The translations under genes were made by a program, and so were the position numbers. A DNA stretch of 29,859 nt. Origin: a virus. The notes under the pieces were generated by a model. That model was not told where the DNA came from. It searched no databases and saw only the letters and a list, made by a program, of their open reading frames with translations. Below are positions 8,349 through 16,877 of the stretch, piece after piece. The stretch is from positions 1-29,859 of IMG/VR virus record IMGVR_UViG_3300025120_000338. One strand, 5' to 3'. Positions within the stretch are counted from its first letter, which is position 1. Each line of letters begins with the position of its first letter.

Positions 8349-9395
8349 TTAAAAATCTAATTTTACTCTTACTAGAGCTTCTTTTGTAAAATCTTTAACT
8401 AAGGGTTTCGATAATTTAGCTACTGATAATAGTTCATTAGCATCATTATATAAACCTACAGATGTTATAAAGGTTTGAGGGTTATTAATTAAACTAGAAT
8501 ATACAAATTCTCCACTACCACTAATCATAGAGGGGTTAGTAGAGTAATTAAAATCAGAGTTTCCTACTCTTACAAAAATATAATCAGAAGTTATTGTTTC
8601 TTCTGAGTTAAGAGAGAAAGTTTGAGCTAATTTAATTGATTCAAACAATTGACTGTGATTAGCTATAAGAGCTTCGTCTGTTAAATCATTATTAACAGTT
8701 AGACCTAAACCACCAAAAGAACCAGATAAAGCAAGTGCTCTTGGATTTAATACTATTAAACCTACATCAGGTAAATATTTTCCATATGATCCTGAAGGTG
8801 TATATCCAGCAGTTGTAGTAGAAGCAGAAATTGGGGTTGCTGTAGTAGCATTACCATTTGATCCACTTACTATATCAAACACACGACCAGCATCTGTAAA
8901 TGTTAAAGTAGTTATATCTTTTGAATTATCTGTTAATTGTAAACGTGTTACTTCAGTTCCATCTGAACCAGATAAAACAAGATTAAATGTACCAGGGAAT
9001 AGTTTTTCTTTATATCTAGCTCTATTAACATTTAATACAAAAATATCTCTTGAATTTGTATTTCCTGTTCCAAAGTTAAAGTTGGTATTTTCATCTCCAT
9101 TTACTAAGGTTCTAAATTGACCATAAGTTACTTTAGTAGGAGAACTTCCAGTTACTAAATTGTTATAAGGGGAAGAACCCGAACCTTCTGTTTCTCCATA
9201 CGCAATTGCAAACTGTACTTCAGAATCTGATCTTAAAGATGATGTTTGAAAAACATCTAAATAAGTATTAAATGAAGATGTTTGGGATGAAGTAAAAAAT
9301 TGGGTTAAGGTAGGTGTTTGACCTGACCATAAAGTAGAAGTGATAGAATCCGCACTTACTACAAAATCACTAGCGTTTAAACTTACAAAGCTCAT
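8349..9395 (-). CDS. Virion structural protein (baseplate/fibre periphery)
   Basis: The 348-residue protein begins MSFVSLNASDFVVSADSIT and is rich in SGS, TSS and short β-strands. I recall similar proteins annotated as structural in marine T4-like phages, but cannot name a T4 counterpart. RDIFVLNVNRARYKEKL near the middle and a strand-rich stretch with VLSGSDGTEVTRLQL suggest a folded β-core. The C-terminal ITSVGLYNDANELLSVAKLSKPL recurs in the 99-residue protein at 2678-2977. It lies 4 nt after the 219-residue gene and 3 nt before the large fibre gene, in an operon headed by the motif at 10077. It may connect the baseplate to the fibres. Confidence 0.65.
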   Translation of the reverse strand: MSFVSLNASDFVVSADSITSTLWSGQTPTLTQFFTSSQTSSFNTYLDVFQTSSLRSDSEVQFAIAYGETEGSGSSPYNNLVTGSSPTKVTYGQFRTLVNGDENTNFNFGTGNTNSRDIFVLNVNRARYKEKLFPGTFNLVLSGSDGTEVTRLQLTDNSKDITTLTFTDAGRVFDIVSGSNGNATTATPISASTTTAGYTPSGSYGKYLPDVGLIVLNPRALALSGSFGGLGLTVNNDLTDEALIANHSQLFESIKLAQTFSLNSEETITSDYIFVRVGNSDFNYSTNPSMISGSGEFVYSSLINNPQTFITSVGLYNDANELLSVAKLSKPLVKDFTKEALVRVKLDF

Positions 9396-9399
9396 AATA

Positions 9400-10059
9400 T
9401 TACGATGTTACTTTTGTTATGTTAAGTGGGATTGTTAATCTTGCTCCTGAATCTCTACCTGTTACTGTTATGATAGTATTCAGTGTATTTGATGTTCCAA
9501 ACAATGTATTAACTGTAGTTGCAGTTAAATTAATTGTTGTTCCAATTACTGTTCTAGATACATTTGTACCTATAGTAGTTGTAGTATTTAAGGTAGCTGC
9601 TGCTGCATTATTTACACCTACTCCTTCAAAATTAGATAATGTTCTTGAATCTCCAACAGTAGCTGTATAACCACTTGATTCAAATGTTGAATCTGTACCT
9701 AAATAATTAAGTGTTTGTGGTGTAATTGATAATGAAGCTCCTTGTTTTAAAGTAATTGTTGTATATCCTAGTTCTAATACAGGTAATTTAGCTGTACCTC
9801 TAGGTAATGTTAACAATTTATATTTCATTGTTTGAGTTTCATCAGGAAAAGCTTCAAGGATAGGCATGTTTTCAATTGCCTCTCCGTAAAATGCTGAGCC
9901 TGATGGGTGGTTTGGATTATAAAGTGTATAATCAATTTCATCATCTGCTAAAGAGAATTGTGTAATTCTAAATGATCCATCATTTCGTGCTAATAATTCA
10001 CGACCTTTTTTTGTTAGGATGGCATCAACAGTAACTGTAGTATTATTTAAATATCCCAT
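9400..10059 (-). CDS. Virion structural protein, baseplate/fibre associated
   Basis: The 219-residue protein starts MGYLNNTTVTVDAILTKKGRELLARNDG, a well-defined N-terminal region. FRITQFSLADDEIDYTLYNP follows, so the first half looks like a compact conserved domain. The second half (about residues 115-219) is almost entirely Thr/Asn/Ser-rich β-sequence (TATTVNTLFGTSNTLNT), like a repetitive Ig-like or fibre extension. The start is supported by the upstream ATATTTATA motif 17 nt away and by the A-rich leader. It is the first gene of the fibre block. Assignment as a structural protein rests on context and overall resemblance; no T4 equivalent is claimed. Confidence 0.65.
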   Translation of the reverse strand: MGYLNNTTVTVDAILTKKGRELLARNDGSFRITQFSLADDEIDYTLYNPNHPSGSAFYGEAIENMPILEAFPDETQTMKYKLLTLPRGTAKLPVLELGYTTITLKQGASLSITPQTLNYLGTDSTFESSGYTATVGDSRTLSNFEGVGVNNAAAATLNTTTTIGTNVSRTVIGTTINLTATTVNTLFGTSNTLNTIITVTGRDSGARLTIPLNITKVTS

Positions 10060-10076
10060 GTTTTATTCTTGTTGTA

Positions 10077-10085
10077 TATAAATAT
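10077..10085 (-). promoter_or_regulatory. Putative late promoter, ATATTTATA
   Basis: The coding-strand nonamer ATATTTATA lies in the 42-nt gap between the 1788- and 219-residue genes, 17 nt before the downstream ATG. It would start the fibre block (10059 leftwards). The leader after it is A-rich and has no Shine-Dalgarno sequence. Confidence 0.55.
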
Positions 10086-10101
10086 AGTATTTTTTAGTTT
10101 T

Positions 10102-13100
10102 TTACGAAATTAAATTTTGTGATTTTAATTCTTTAACAATATTACCTGCTCTTTCTTGTAGAGCTTTAGGTATATCAGCAGGTAGCACAATTCCAGAGGA
10201 TGTTCTACCAGACTGTTTTTCAAAATCAAGTACAATATTCGTTTCATCTTGTACCTTTTTTAATATAATAAATCTTTTTATTCGTTTAGCATCTTCTGGT
10301 AAAGTTGCTCCTGGAAAGTCTTCACATGCTCTTGCAGGTATATCTTTATCAAATTCAATTGTTAAACGGTTTGTATTTGTTACTTCGTCTCTTGGTATAA
10401 CATTTACACGTTTTACTTGACGTTCAAATTCTCTAGGGAATATTCCACTTCCTGTTCCTGCTTCTCCTGCCTTTACGTCTACAAATCTAAATAAATCTCC
10501 TTCTTGAATTGAAAATTCTTCATCTACTATACCAAAGGAATCTGATCCACTTTCATATACTGAAGATGTTTGTATGAAGTTTTCATACCAGTAAGACATA
10601 GAAACTGATGCTGTTAAAATATTAAATGAACCTGTGGTATTTCTTACAAATAAAGCATTTCCATTACCAGCATCACCCCCATCTGTAATACTTGAAGTTA
10701 AAGCAATTACAGGATCAGATGGGAAATAATAAGTATATTTTGGTTCAGAATGATCAGCCGATTCCTGTCCTATGTTTATAGAAGCACTTATAATTTCAGG
10801 TGTAGAGAAATCAGTTTCAAATCTACCACCCATAGATGATGGTGAATCTTCTAATATAGCTGATATTTCATTTGTATTTTTAGGTAAAATAACAGAGTTA
10901 GTTACATGGTATGTAGCTTTAAGTAAAGCAAATTCTCCTAAATCAATTGAAGAAGATAGAATAGGTTGTGAGCCATTAAAAGGATTCCAAGTTACATATT
11001 CAAATGAAGCAGAAGGGTTTTTAGGGATATTTATTTCAAGTTCAACTTGACCTTCAATATTAATTAATAAATCATTATCCCACCAAATTGTTGATTGGTT
11101 TACAGGAGCATTTCGAGTTAATTTTATAGAAGGATAACCCCCTACATTAACTACATTACTACCACTTGATATTTCTATTGTACCTAAATCAAAATTTCCT
11201 ATTTCAATAAATTGTCCTCCTAAACTAGTAGGTACTTGCCTTAAATCTTCTTTTGTAATATTAGTAACAGATCCAGAAGTAAAGTTATATACTAAAGTTG
11301 TACTTCCTGTTGGGTTTTGTAAAGAAGGTAAAAATCTAAACCCACCAGCATATACTGGTTTTAACCCATCAAGATATTTTTGATCTGAAAGTAGTTGGTT
11401 ATCATCTAATGATATATTAGCTTCCTTATTGGCATTAAAAATATTTTGTAAATCAAAAATAGTTTCATTTTTTCGAGTTAGCTCAGTAACATTTGCTCTA
11501 CCATCAATTAAGTATTTAACATAAACATTACACCTATCCGGAAAAAATGAGCCAGTTTCTACTACTTCTGAGAAGTATGCAAATTTAAGAGAATTTAAAT
11601 CAATGGCCGCTGTTTGTCCATATGAACTATCTCCTACAACATAATCATTATATTTTTGAGAAATAGTTTTACTACCTAAATAACGTGGATTGATGTTACG
11701 TAGTAAGGTATAATTACTATCCTGAATGGAAGCATCTAAAAATGGAGAATCTTCTTCAGTTATTTCACCAAAGGATCTACTTGTAATAAATCCAATATTA
11801 ACAGGGGTAATTATATTTGTAGAATAATCTAAGTCCATATATTGGACTGATTTTCTAGCTTCAGAAATATTATTAAATGTAGGGTCTAAAGGTGTTGCCG
11901 AATATGAAATTGAAGTGCTATACTCAGTTTCTGCATTAAAGAAATTTAATTCTGTTACTACACTTGTTGTAGGTTGAGTATAAACAGTTAATTCACTACC
12001 ACTATATTCACCTGTAAAAGGTTCTCTATTATCTGTAAAATTATAGACTACACCCGAAGCTGTAATTGTGTTTGCCGAACTTGAAGGTATTGTAATATTT
12101 CCAGTATAAGTTGTATCTAATGGTATTCCCATAGGGGTAGAACCTGTAATGCTAACAACATTAGATGAACCACTATGATCAACATAAGTAAAAGATGGTT
12201 CAAACTTTTCAGTTTTATTTCTTTCTAAAATGTGGGGTTTAATTATTAAACCTGTATTAAGTAATGTTTTAGCAGGGACAAAATCCTTTAACATTTTAAA
12301 TAAAGAACTATCATAATAAGATAGTAACTTTACTATATCTGTATAATTAGATTTTTTATAATATTTTTTAAAATAAAAATCTCTTAACTCATTTAAATCA
12401 GGATATGAACTTGAAGCAGCTAATTTAGGATCACCCACATATTCATCTATATCAAAGAAACCTAATTGGTTTATAATATCATTATCTATACTATTTTGTA
12501 TAGAAATACCTACTTCAGCTATGTCTAGATCAGCTGTAGTATCATCAATTGATTTTTCTTGAACTGAAATATAAGGAGATAAAGTAGAACCTGAAGCATA
12601 AGGGTAGGTTACTGTTCTAATTTTTTGATCGTTTGCTGTAAAGGCACCAATATCTGGACCTTGCATTAAATCAACATTACTATGAGTTACAAAACTAGAA
12701 GTTGAAAAATTAGTTATAATACCATAGTTTACTGTAGATGAACCAGTACCTAAAAAGGAAGCTGTAGGTGCAAATGAACCAGTAGACATAGGGTGAACTG
12801 TATATACAGCATTATCACCATTTGAACCTGAAACAAAATCATAATTACCTAAAGGTAATCTGTAAATTAAGTTATAATATGATGATGTAATATCATTATC
12901 AACATAGGATGTTGGGTTTAAAACATGTTGGTCATAAGTTGATTGTGATAAATTTGTAATCCAATATCTAAATTCTTGGAAATAACCATCAAATGTGATT
13001 CCATCAGGTGCTATAATATTACTACTACTTGCCCCTCCTAAATAACCATGTAATTGGTGGTTACCTGTAGTAAAAAGATATGAGTTCCAAGCTTCATTAT

Positions 13101-15468
13101 ATGATGATGAAGTTGAACCTGATATTACTAAACTAGCAGAACCTTCAAAATCAATGTAGTTGTTATTACCATCATATTGACCAGATTTTGCAATCAATTC
13201 ATAAGTAATGTTTGATCCAGTATCATTTAGGTTTTGACCAGCAGGACTTCTATCTAATTTTACATTCCAAAAACTTCCACTAAAGAAAGGAAAATATAAA
13301 GGATCTGTAGAAGTATATCCTTGTGAACCGGATAATATAAATCTTAATTCACCATAAGTGTTATAAGTATCTCCTCCTAAAGCAGCATTAGATGCAGAAG
13401 GGTATAATAGTTGAATTCCAAATTGAGACCTTGAATTTGAGTTATTTACTTGAAATAAAGATTGGGTATAATAGCTTGAAGAAGGTATTCCTTTAGTTTT
13501 AAATCTAAATTCAACTGAATCAGGTACTTGGTCTTCGGCAATTGTTCCATTCCACCAACCTTCAATATTATTCCAATCTTGCTCTACTTCTTCCCAATGA
13601 TCAGGGACCATAGGCATTAATGTTGGTAACCAAGGAACCTCTACAGAGCTAGTTCGTCTAGTATCTAGTATATAATTTGATTTCTCATGGTATTGAGTTA
13701 TTTGCCTTTTATTTTTTGTATTACCACCATACTCATTAATTCTTAATATATCATCTGCTATACCAAAACAATTTAAAAGTGCTCTTACTCCATTAATTGT
13801 TCCTCTAGTTTTTAAAAGGTAAGGTAAATTATGATAGATACGTTTATAGACTTCTTTATTTAAATCATCATATAATATTGGTTCATTTGATGCAGAAACA
13901 TAATTTTCTATTCTATAAGAACCTGTTTCTGGGACAAGTGAGCCTGAAGGCCCAAGTCCAGTTAATGATGAAAATATATTTTCACCTGTTCTATTAGTAG
14001 TATATAATTTTATTCCTAATGAACGTAAAGCATCTGCTACTAAGTCTTTTGAAATACCATGTTCAGGTCTATTATCAGCATCTCTTAAATCACTAATTGC
14101 TCTAGTGTAAGTCCAAATAGAATCAAAATGTTGACCTAACATAGAAACTAAAAGTTCTAAACCTTGATTTTGAACATCTTCTTGTACATAGGAAGGTAAA
14201 GTATTCCAAATATAATTCCTATTTTCAATATCATATAAAGAAGCGGATAAAATTTGACCACCAAAGAAATCACTATTTTCATCTTCTGATCCAAACCATA
14301 CGGAAGCTGTATCAGATGTTACAGCATAATTATTATAAGGAAGTGTTGTATTAGTTTTAGGCCATGCCTTACTTCCAGATTCAAAATATAAATAATATTC
14401 ATAATTGTCAAATTGTTCAATTAATTTATCTATATTTTCCTGAAGAGTTGCTTTTGAAGCTGAAATAGATGTTTGGTCTGTTAAGGGATCAAGAGCAGTT
14501 AATTGGTTTAAATCAGTTTGATAATTTTGAACTAAATTAAGTTTATATTTAAAATTTTCTAAACGTTCATAAGCTGAGGAGAAATGAACAAAACTACCAT
14601 ACTCAGTATGGTCTATGTTTATATTAATACTTTTTTCTTCAAGTACCGATTTAACTTGTTGATATGATGAAGTTAAAGTAGTACTTAATATTTCACTAAT
14701 ATTAAAATATTTTGTTGTAAAATTTGTTTTTTTATTTAAATCAATATTAGTATTTGGGCCTCTTAGATATTCTACTTCTTCAGTTTCATCAGCAATAAAT
14801 GAGACATTAATATTAAAAGAAATTGGATCAGATACTTCTTCTACTATCCATAAAGTATCTTTTAAATTATAATTTGATGGAAGAGGTTCATATAATTTTA
14901 CAAAAATACTAGGTTCAAGTTCATTAGCAGTATCTAATAAAGTATTTACTCCTATTAATGTTTGATTATTTCCAAAATTTAATATTAAATCAGAATAAAA
15001 ACTTTTACCTTGTTGTGAAGCTATATAATTAAAATAAGAAGTACCTACAGCATCAAAAGATAAATCATTAGTAGTAATTTTTATCTCTGTTCTATCCGAA
15101 GATATTTCTTTTATAAAATACCTTGTTGTATTTGAACTTAAAAGTAAGGGTCTATAAAATTGATATATTACATTATAATTCCCTATATTATATCCTGCTT
15201 GAGTTAAATCTTGTTTAGGATCTATATATAAAGTATCAAATAAAGAATTTTCAGGATTAGTAAGAAGAGTACTATAATCAGCAAAATTATAATTTGAATA
15301 TAAGATGTTATTAGTAGCAGAATATATGTGATGTTCTACTATATCCTGTTCAGCTCCAAACTCTCTATTTATTTCATATTCATTTAAAAGATTAATATCT
15401 TGAACTGAATAATCTTGAGTTTGTAGATTATTTGAAGAAATATTCGATATACTTGTTGTTTCTGCCAT
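10102..15468 (-). CDS. Very large baseplate/tail protein (tail-protein-I-like region plus ConA-like region)
   Basis: The 1788-residue protein has a recognisable middle region at about residues 416-602. It includes FGSEDENSDFFGG, LLVSMLGQHFDSIWTYTRAI and LPYLLKTRGTINGVRALLNCFGI, the last resembling the GT-x3-(A/G)-hydrophobic block of P2 gpI-type tail proteins. A concanavalin/LamG-like β-sandwich follows at about 636-840 (SVEFRFKTKG, GELRFILSGSQG, SFWNVKLDRS). The N-terminal 400 residues mix helices and strands. The last 700 are β-rich and end in a charged helical tail. By size and place next to gp6- and gp25-like genes it may do the work of T4 gp7 or gp10, but I do not claim orthology. Its ATG overlaps the preceding stop (TAATG). 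Confidence 0.75.
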   Translation of the reverse strand: MAETTSISNISSNNLQTQDYSVQDINLLNEYEINREFGAEQDIVEHHIYSATNNILYSNYNFADYSTLLTNPENSLFDTLYIDPKQDLTQAGYNIGNYNVIYQFYRPLLLSSNTTRYFIKEISSDRTEIKITTNDLSFDAVGTSYFNYIASQQGKSFYSDLILNFGNNQTLIGVNTLLDTANELEPSIFVKLYEPLPSNYNLKDTLWIVEEVSDPISFNINVSFIADETEEVEYLRGPNTNIDLNKKTNFTTKYFNISEILSTTLTSSYQQVKSVLEEKSININIDHTEYGSFVHFSSAYERLENFKYKLNLVQNYQTDLNQLTALDPLTDQTSISASKATLQENIDKLIEQFDNYEYYLYFESGSKAWPKTNTTLPYNNYAVTSDTASVWFGSEDENSDFFGGQILSASLYDIENRNYIWNTLPSYVQEDVQNQGLELLVSMLGQHFDSIWTYTRAISDLRDADNRPEHGISKDLVADALRSLGIKLYTTNRTGENIFSSLTGLGPSGSLVPETGSYRIENYVSASNEPILYDDLNKEVYKRIYHNLPYLLKTRGTINGVRALLNCFGIADDILRINEYGGNTKNKRQITQYHEKSNYILDTRRTSSVEVPWLPTLMPMVPDHWEEVEQDWNNIEGWWNGTIAEDQVPDSVEFRFKTKGIPSSSYYTQSLFQVNNSNSRSQFGIQLLYPSASNAALGGDTYNTYGELRFILSGSQGYTSTDPLYFPFFSGSFWNVKLDRSPAGQNLNDTGSNITYELIAKSGQYDGNNNYIDFEGSASLVISGSTSSSYNEAWNSYLFTTGNHQLHGYLGGASSSNIIAPDGITFDGYFQEFRYWITNLSQSTYDQHVLNPTSYVDNDITSSYYNLIYRLPLGNYDFVSGSNGDNAVYTVHPMSTGSFAPTASFLGTGSSTVNYGIITNFSTSSFVTHSNVDLMQGPDIGAFTANDQKIRTVTYPYASGSTLSPYISVQEKSIDDTTADLDIAEVGISIQNSIDNDIINQLGFFDIDEYVGDPKLAASSSYPDLNELRDFYFKKYYKKSNYTDIVKLLSYYDSSLFKMLKDFVPAKTLLNTGLIIKPHILERNKTEKFEPSFTYVDHSGSSNVVSITGSTPMGIPLDTTYTGNITIPSSSANTITASGVVYNFTDNREPFTGEYSGSELTVYTQPTTSVVTELNFFNAETEYSTSISYSATPLDPTFNNISEARKSVQYMDLDYSTNIITPVNIGFITSRSFGEITEEDSPFLDASIQDSNYTLLRNINPRYLGSKTISQKYNDYVVGDSSYGQTAAIDLNSLKFAYFSEVVETGSFFPDRCNVYVKYLIDGRANVTELTRKNETIFDLQNIFNANKEANISLDDNQLLSDQKYLDGLKPVYAGGFRFLPSLQNPTGSTTLVYNFTSGSVTNITKEDLRQVPTSLGGQFIEIGNFDLGTIEISSGSNVVNVGGYPSIKLTRNAPVNQSTIWWDNDLLINIEGQVELEINIPKNPSASFEYVTWNPFNGSQPILSSSIDLGEFALLKATYHVTNSVILPKNTNEISAILEDSPSSMGGRFETDFSTPEIISASINIGQESADHSEPKYTYYFPSDPVIALTSSITDGGDAGNGNALFVRNTTGSFNILTASVSMSYWYENFIQTSSVYESGSDSFGIVDEEFSIQEGDLFRFVDVKAGEAGTGSGIFPREFERQVKRVNVIPRDEVTNTNRLTIEFDKDIPARACEDFPGATLPEDAKRIKRFIILKKVQDETNIVLDFEKQSGRTSSGIVLPADIPKALQERAGNIVKELKSQNLIS

Positions 15469-15812
15469 TAGATATTAGTGCTCAAATTAACTAATTCTTG
15501 TTGTGCCGAGAATAGTTGGGCTCTTAATTGGTTTATTTCATCAAGTAAACCTTGTATTTCTGTAGATTGACCTGATGATCCAATATAAGAAGAGCTTCTT
15601 TTAACTATTTCTTCATGTGAACCTACTCCTTTTTGGGGTATTTCAAAAAATAACCTATCATATTCAACTAAAAATTCAGCAATTGTTATTGGTTCCTCAA
15701 CAATTTCTATTTCATCTGGTTGAACTAGTTGTTTAAATTCTGTATCTACTACTTTAGGATATGATACTTTACCATATACCTGTTTTTGAAGTTTTACCTC
15801 TTGTTTAGCCAT
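15468..15812 (-). CDS. Small baseplate-operon protein with C-terminal coiled coil
   Basis: I do not recognise this 114-residue protein. The N-terminus is basic and strand-like (AKQEVKLQKQVYGKVSYPKVV). The middle is acidic (PDEIEIVEEPITIAEFLVEYDRLFF). The last 30 residues form a likely coiled coil (EIQGLLDEINQLRAQLFSAQQEL). It joins both neighbours by one-base TAATG overlaps, so it is probably made in fixed proportion to the DNRLRE-like protein and the 1788-residue protein. It may be a small linker or assembly factor of the baseplate. Confidence 0.65.
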   Translation of the reverse strand: MAKQEVKLQKQVYGKVSYPKVVDTEFKQLVQPDEIEIVEEPITIAEFLVEYDRLFFEIPQKGVGSHEEIVKRSSSYIGSSGQSTEIQGLLDEINQLRAQLFSAQQELVNLSTNI

Positions 15813-16873
15813 TATCTAACTACTTTAAAATAGTTGTCTTTATCTTCAATTACTAGAGTTTCATCCCCAACTATAGTTTTAACCATTAATTGGTAATATC
15901 TTTCGGGTTCTAACCCATCCATGTAAACTGTAAAGTAATTACTACCACTATCAGCACTTATTTTAGTATATGAAGTATCAAAATCAACTACCATTTCATC
16001 TGTTTTAGAATCTTTTAAACCCCAATATGAAGATGTTGGAAGTGCTTTAGTATTTAAATATACTGAACTGGTTTGGAAAGTCCTAGTAGGATATGTATCT
16101 CTTACTTTTAATCTAAAATCATATATCCCACTGTCCTCAAATTCGCTTTTTAAATTCGTAAATGATACAATAAAATCACTTGAAGTTACTAAGGTTATTG
16201 GTGTAGCATGTGATGAATCATCCCACTTAAATTCTAATTCAGGTGGGTATATAGTGTGAGTATCCATGGAAAAATATTGCGTCTCCACGAATGAGGATGA
16301 AAATTCGATACTTGCACTATGTTTAACTATAAATCCATGATTATCAATTGAACTACTATTCCACAGTTTAACCATGTTAGTAACATCCATTGAAATATCT
16401 TTATCACTTGTGTATAAAAAAGTTTGTGACGAACCAGATTTATTTGTATAAAAATCTCCACCGGAGGATGACCAAGCATTTGAACCTGATTCTCCTCTCC
16501 AACCCCATGAACATCCATCTTGAGTTTTAGGATCATCACTTACTCTACCAGTTCCCATATCCCAGGCTCCTGATACAGGGTTTGCTTCTAGGGTGTAGTT
16601 TAAAGGTGCGTTTTCAGCATTTGCTAAATATAATTTTAAATTAGTAGAAAAAGCAGACCCAGTTATTATATTATTAACTACATTGTTTATATCAGTTGTT
16701 TTAAACTGAATTAAGGCACGTGTAACAGCAGGTAAATCACCAGCAGCTGATGAATTGATGTTAATACCATTATAATTAGAAATATCTAATATTTCATCTA
16801 AACCTGTATTTTGTGCAGGGTATTGGGATAAAATAAAAGTATCTTTTTCGGGAAATATTTTATATACTGCCAT
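15812..16873 (-). CDS. Baseplate-region structural protein with DNRLRE/CBM96-like N-terminus
   Basis: The 353-residue protein begins MAVYKIFPEKDTFILSQYPAQNTG and has TRALIQFK at about residues 51-58. This is the pattern of DNRLRE (CBM96-like) β-sandwiches, where an Arg-Ala-hydrophobic-Phe block follows a glycine-rich loop. A Trp/Gly-rich segment, CSWGWRGESG followed by AWSSSGGDFY (121-142), and DVTNMVKLW also fit that fold. The C-terminal half looks like fibronectin/Ig-like strands (YDFRLKVRDTYPTRTFQTSS, LEPERYYQLMVK). It sits between the gp6-like wedge and the large tail protein, where T4 has gp7 and gp8. A structural role is likely; carbohydrate binding is possible but unproven. The start is 4 nt after the gp6-like stop, in an A-run. 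Confidence 0.65.
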   Translation of the reverse strand: MAVYKIFPEKDTFILSQYPAQNTGLDEILDISNYNGININSSAAGDLPAVTRALIQFKTTDINNVVNNIITGSAFSTNLKLYLANAENAPLNYTLEANPVSGAWDMGTGRVSDDPKTQDGCSWGWRGESGSNAWSSSGGDFYTNKSGSSQTFLYTSDKDISMDVTNMVKLWNSSSIDNHGFIVKHSASIEFSSSFVETQYFSMDTHTIYPPELEFKWDDSSHATPITLVTSSDFIVSFTNLKSEFEDSGIYDFRLKVRDTYPTRTFQTSSVYLNTKALPTSSYWGLKDSKTDEMVVDFDTSYTKISADSGSNYFTVYMDGLEPERYYQLMVKTIVGDETLVIEDKDNYFKVVR

Positions 16874-16877
16874 TTTT

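Noticed and set aside
14387-14394. TATTTATA octamer (coding strand) inside the 1788-residue gene as another promoter
   Set aside because: It lacks the leading A of the nonamer and lies within a coding region far from any start codon.
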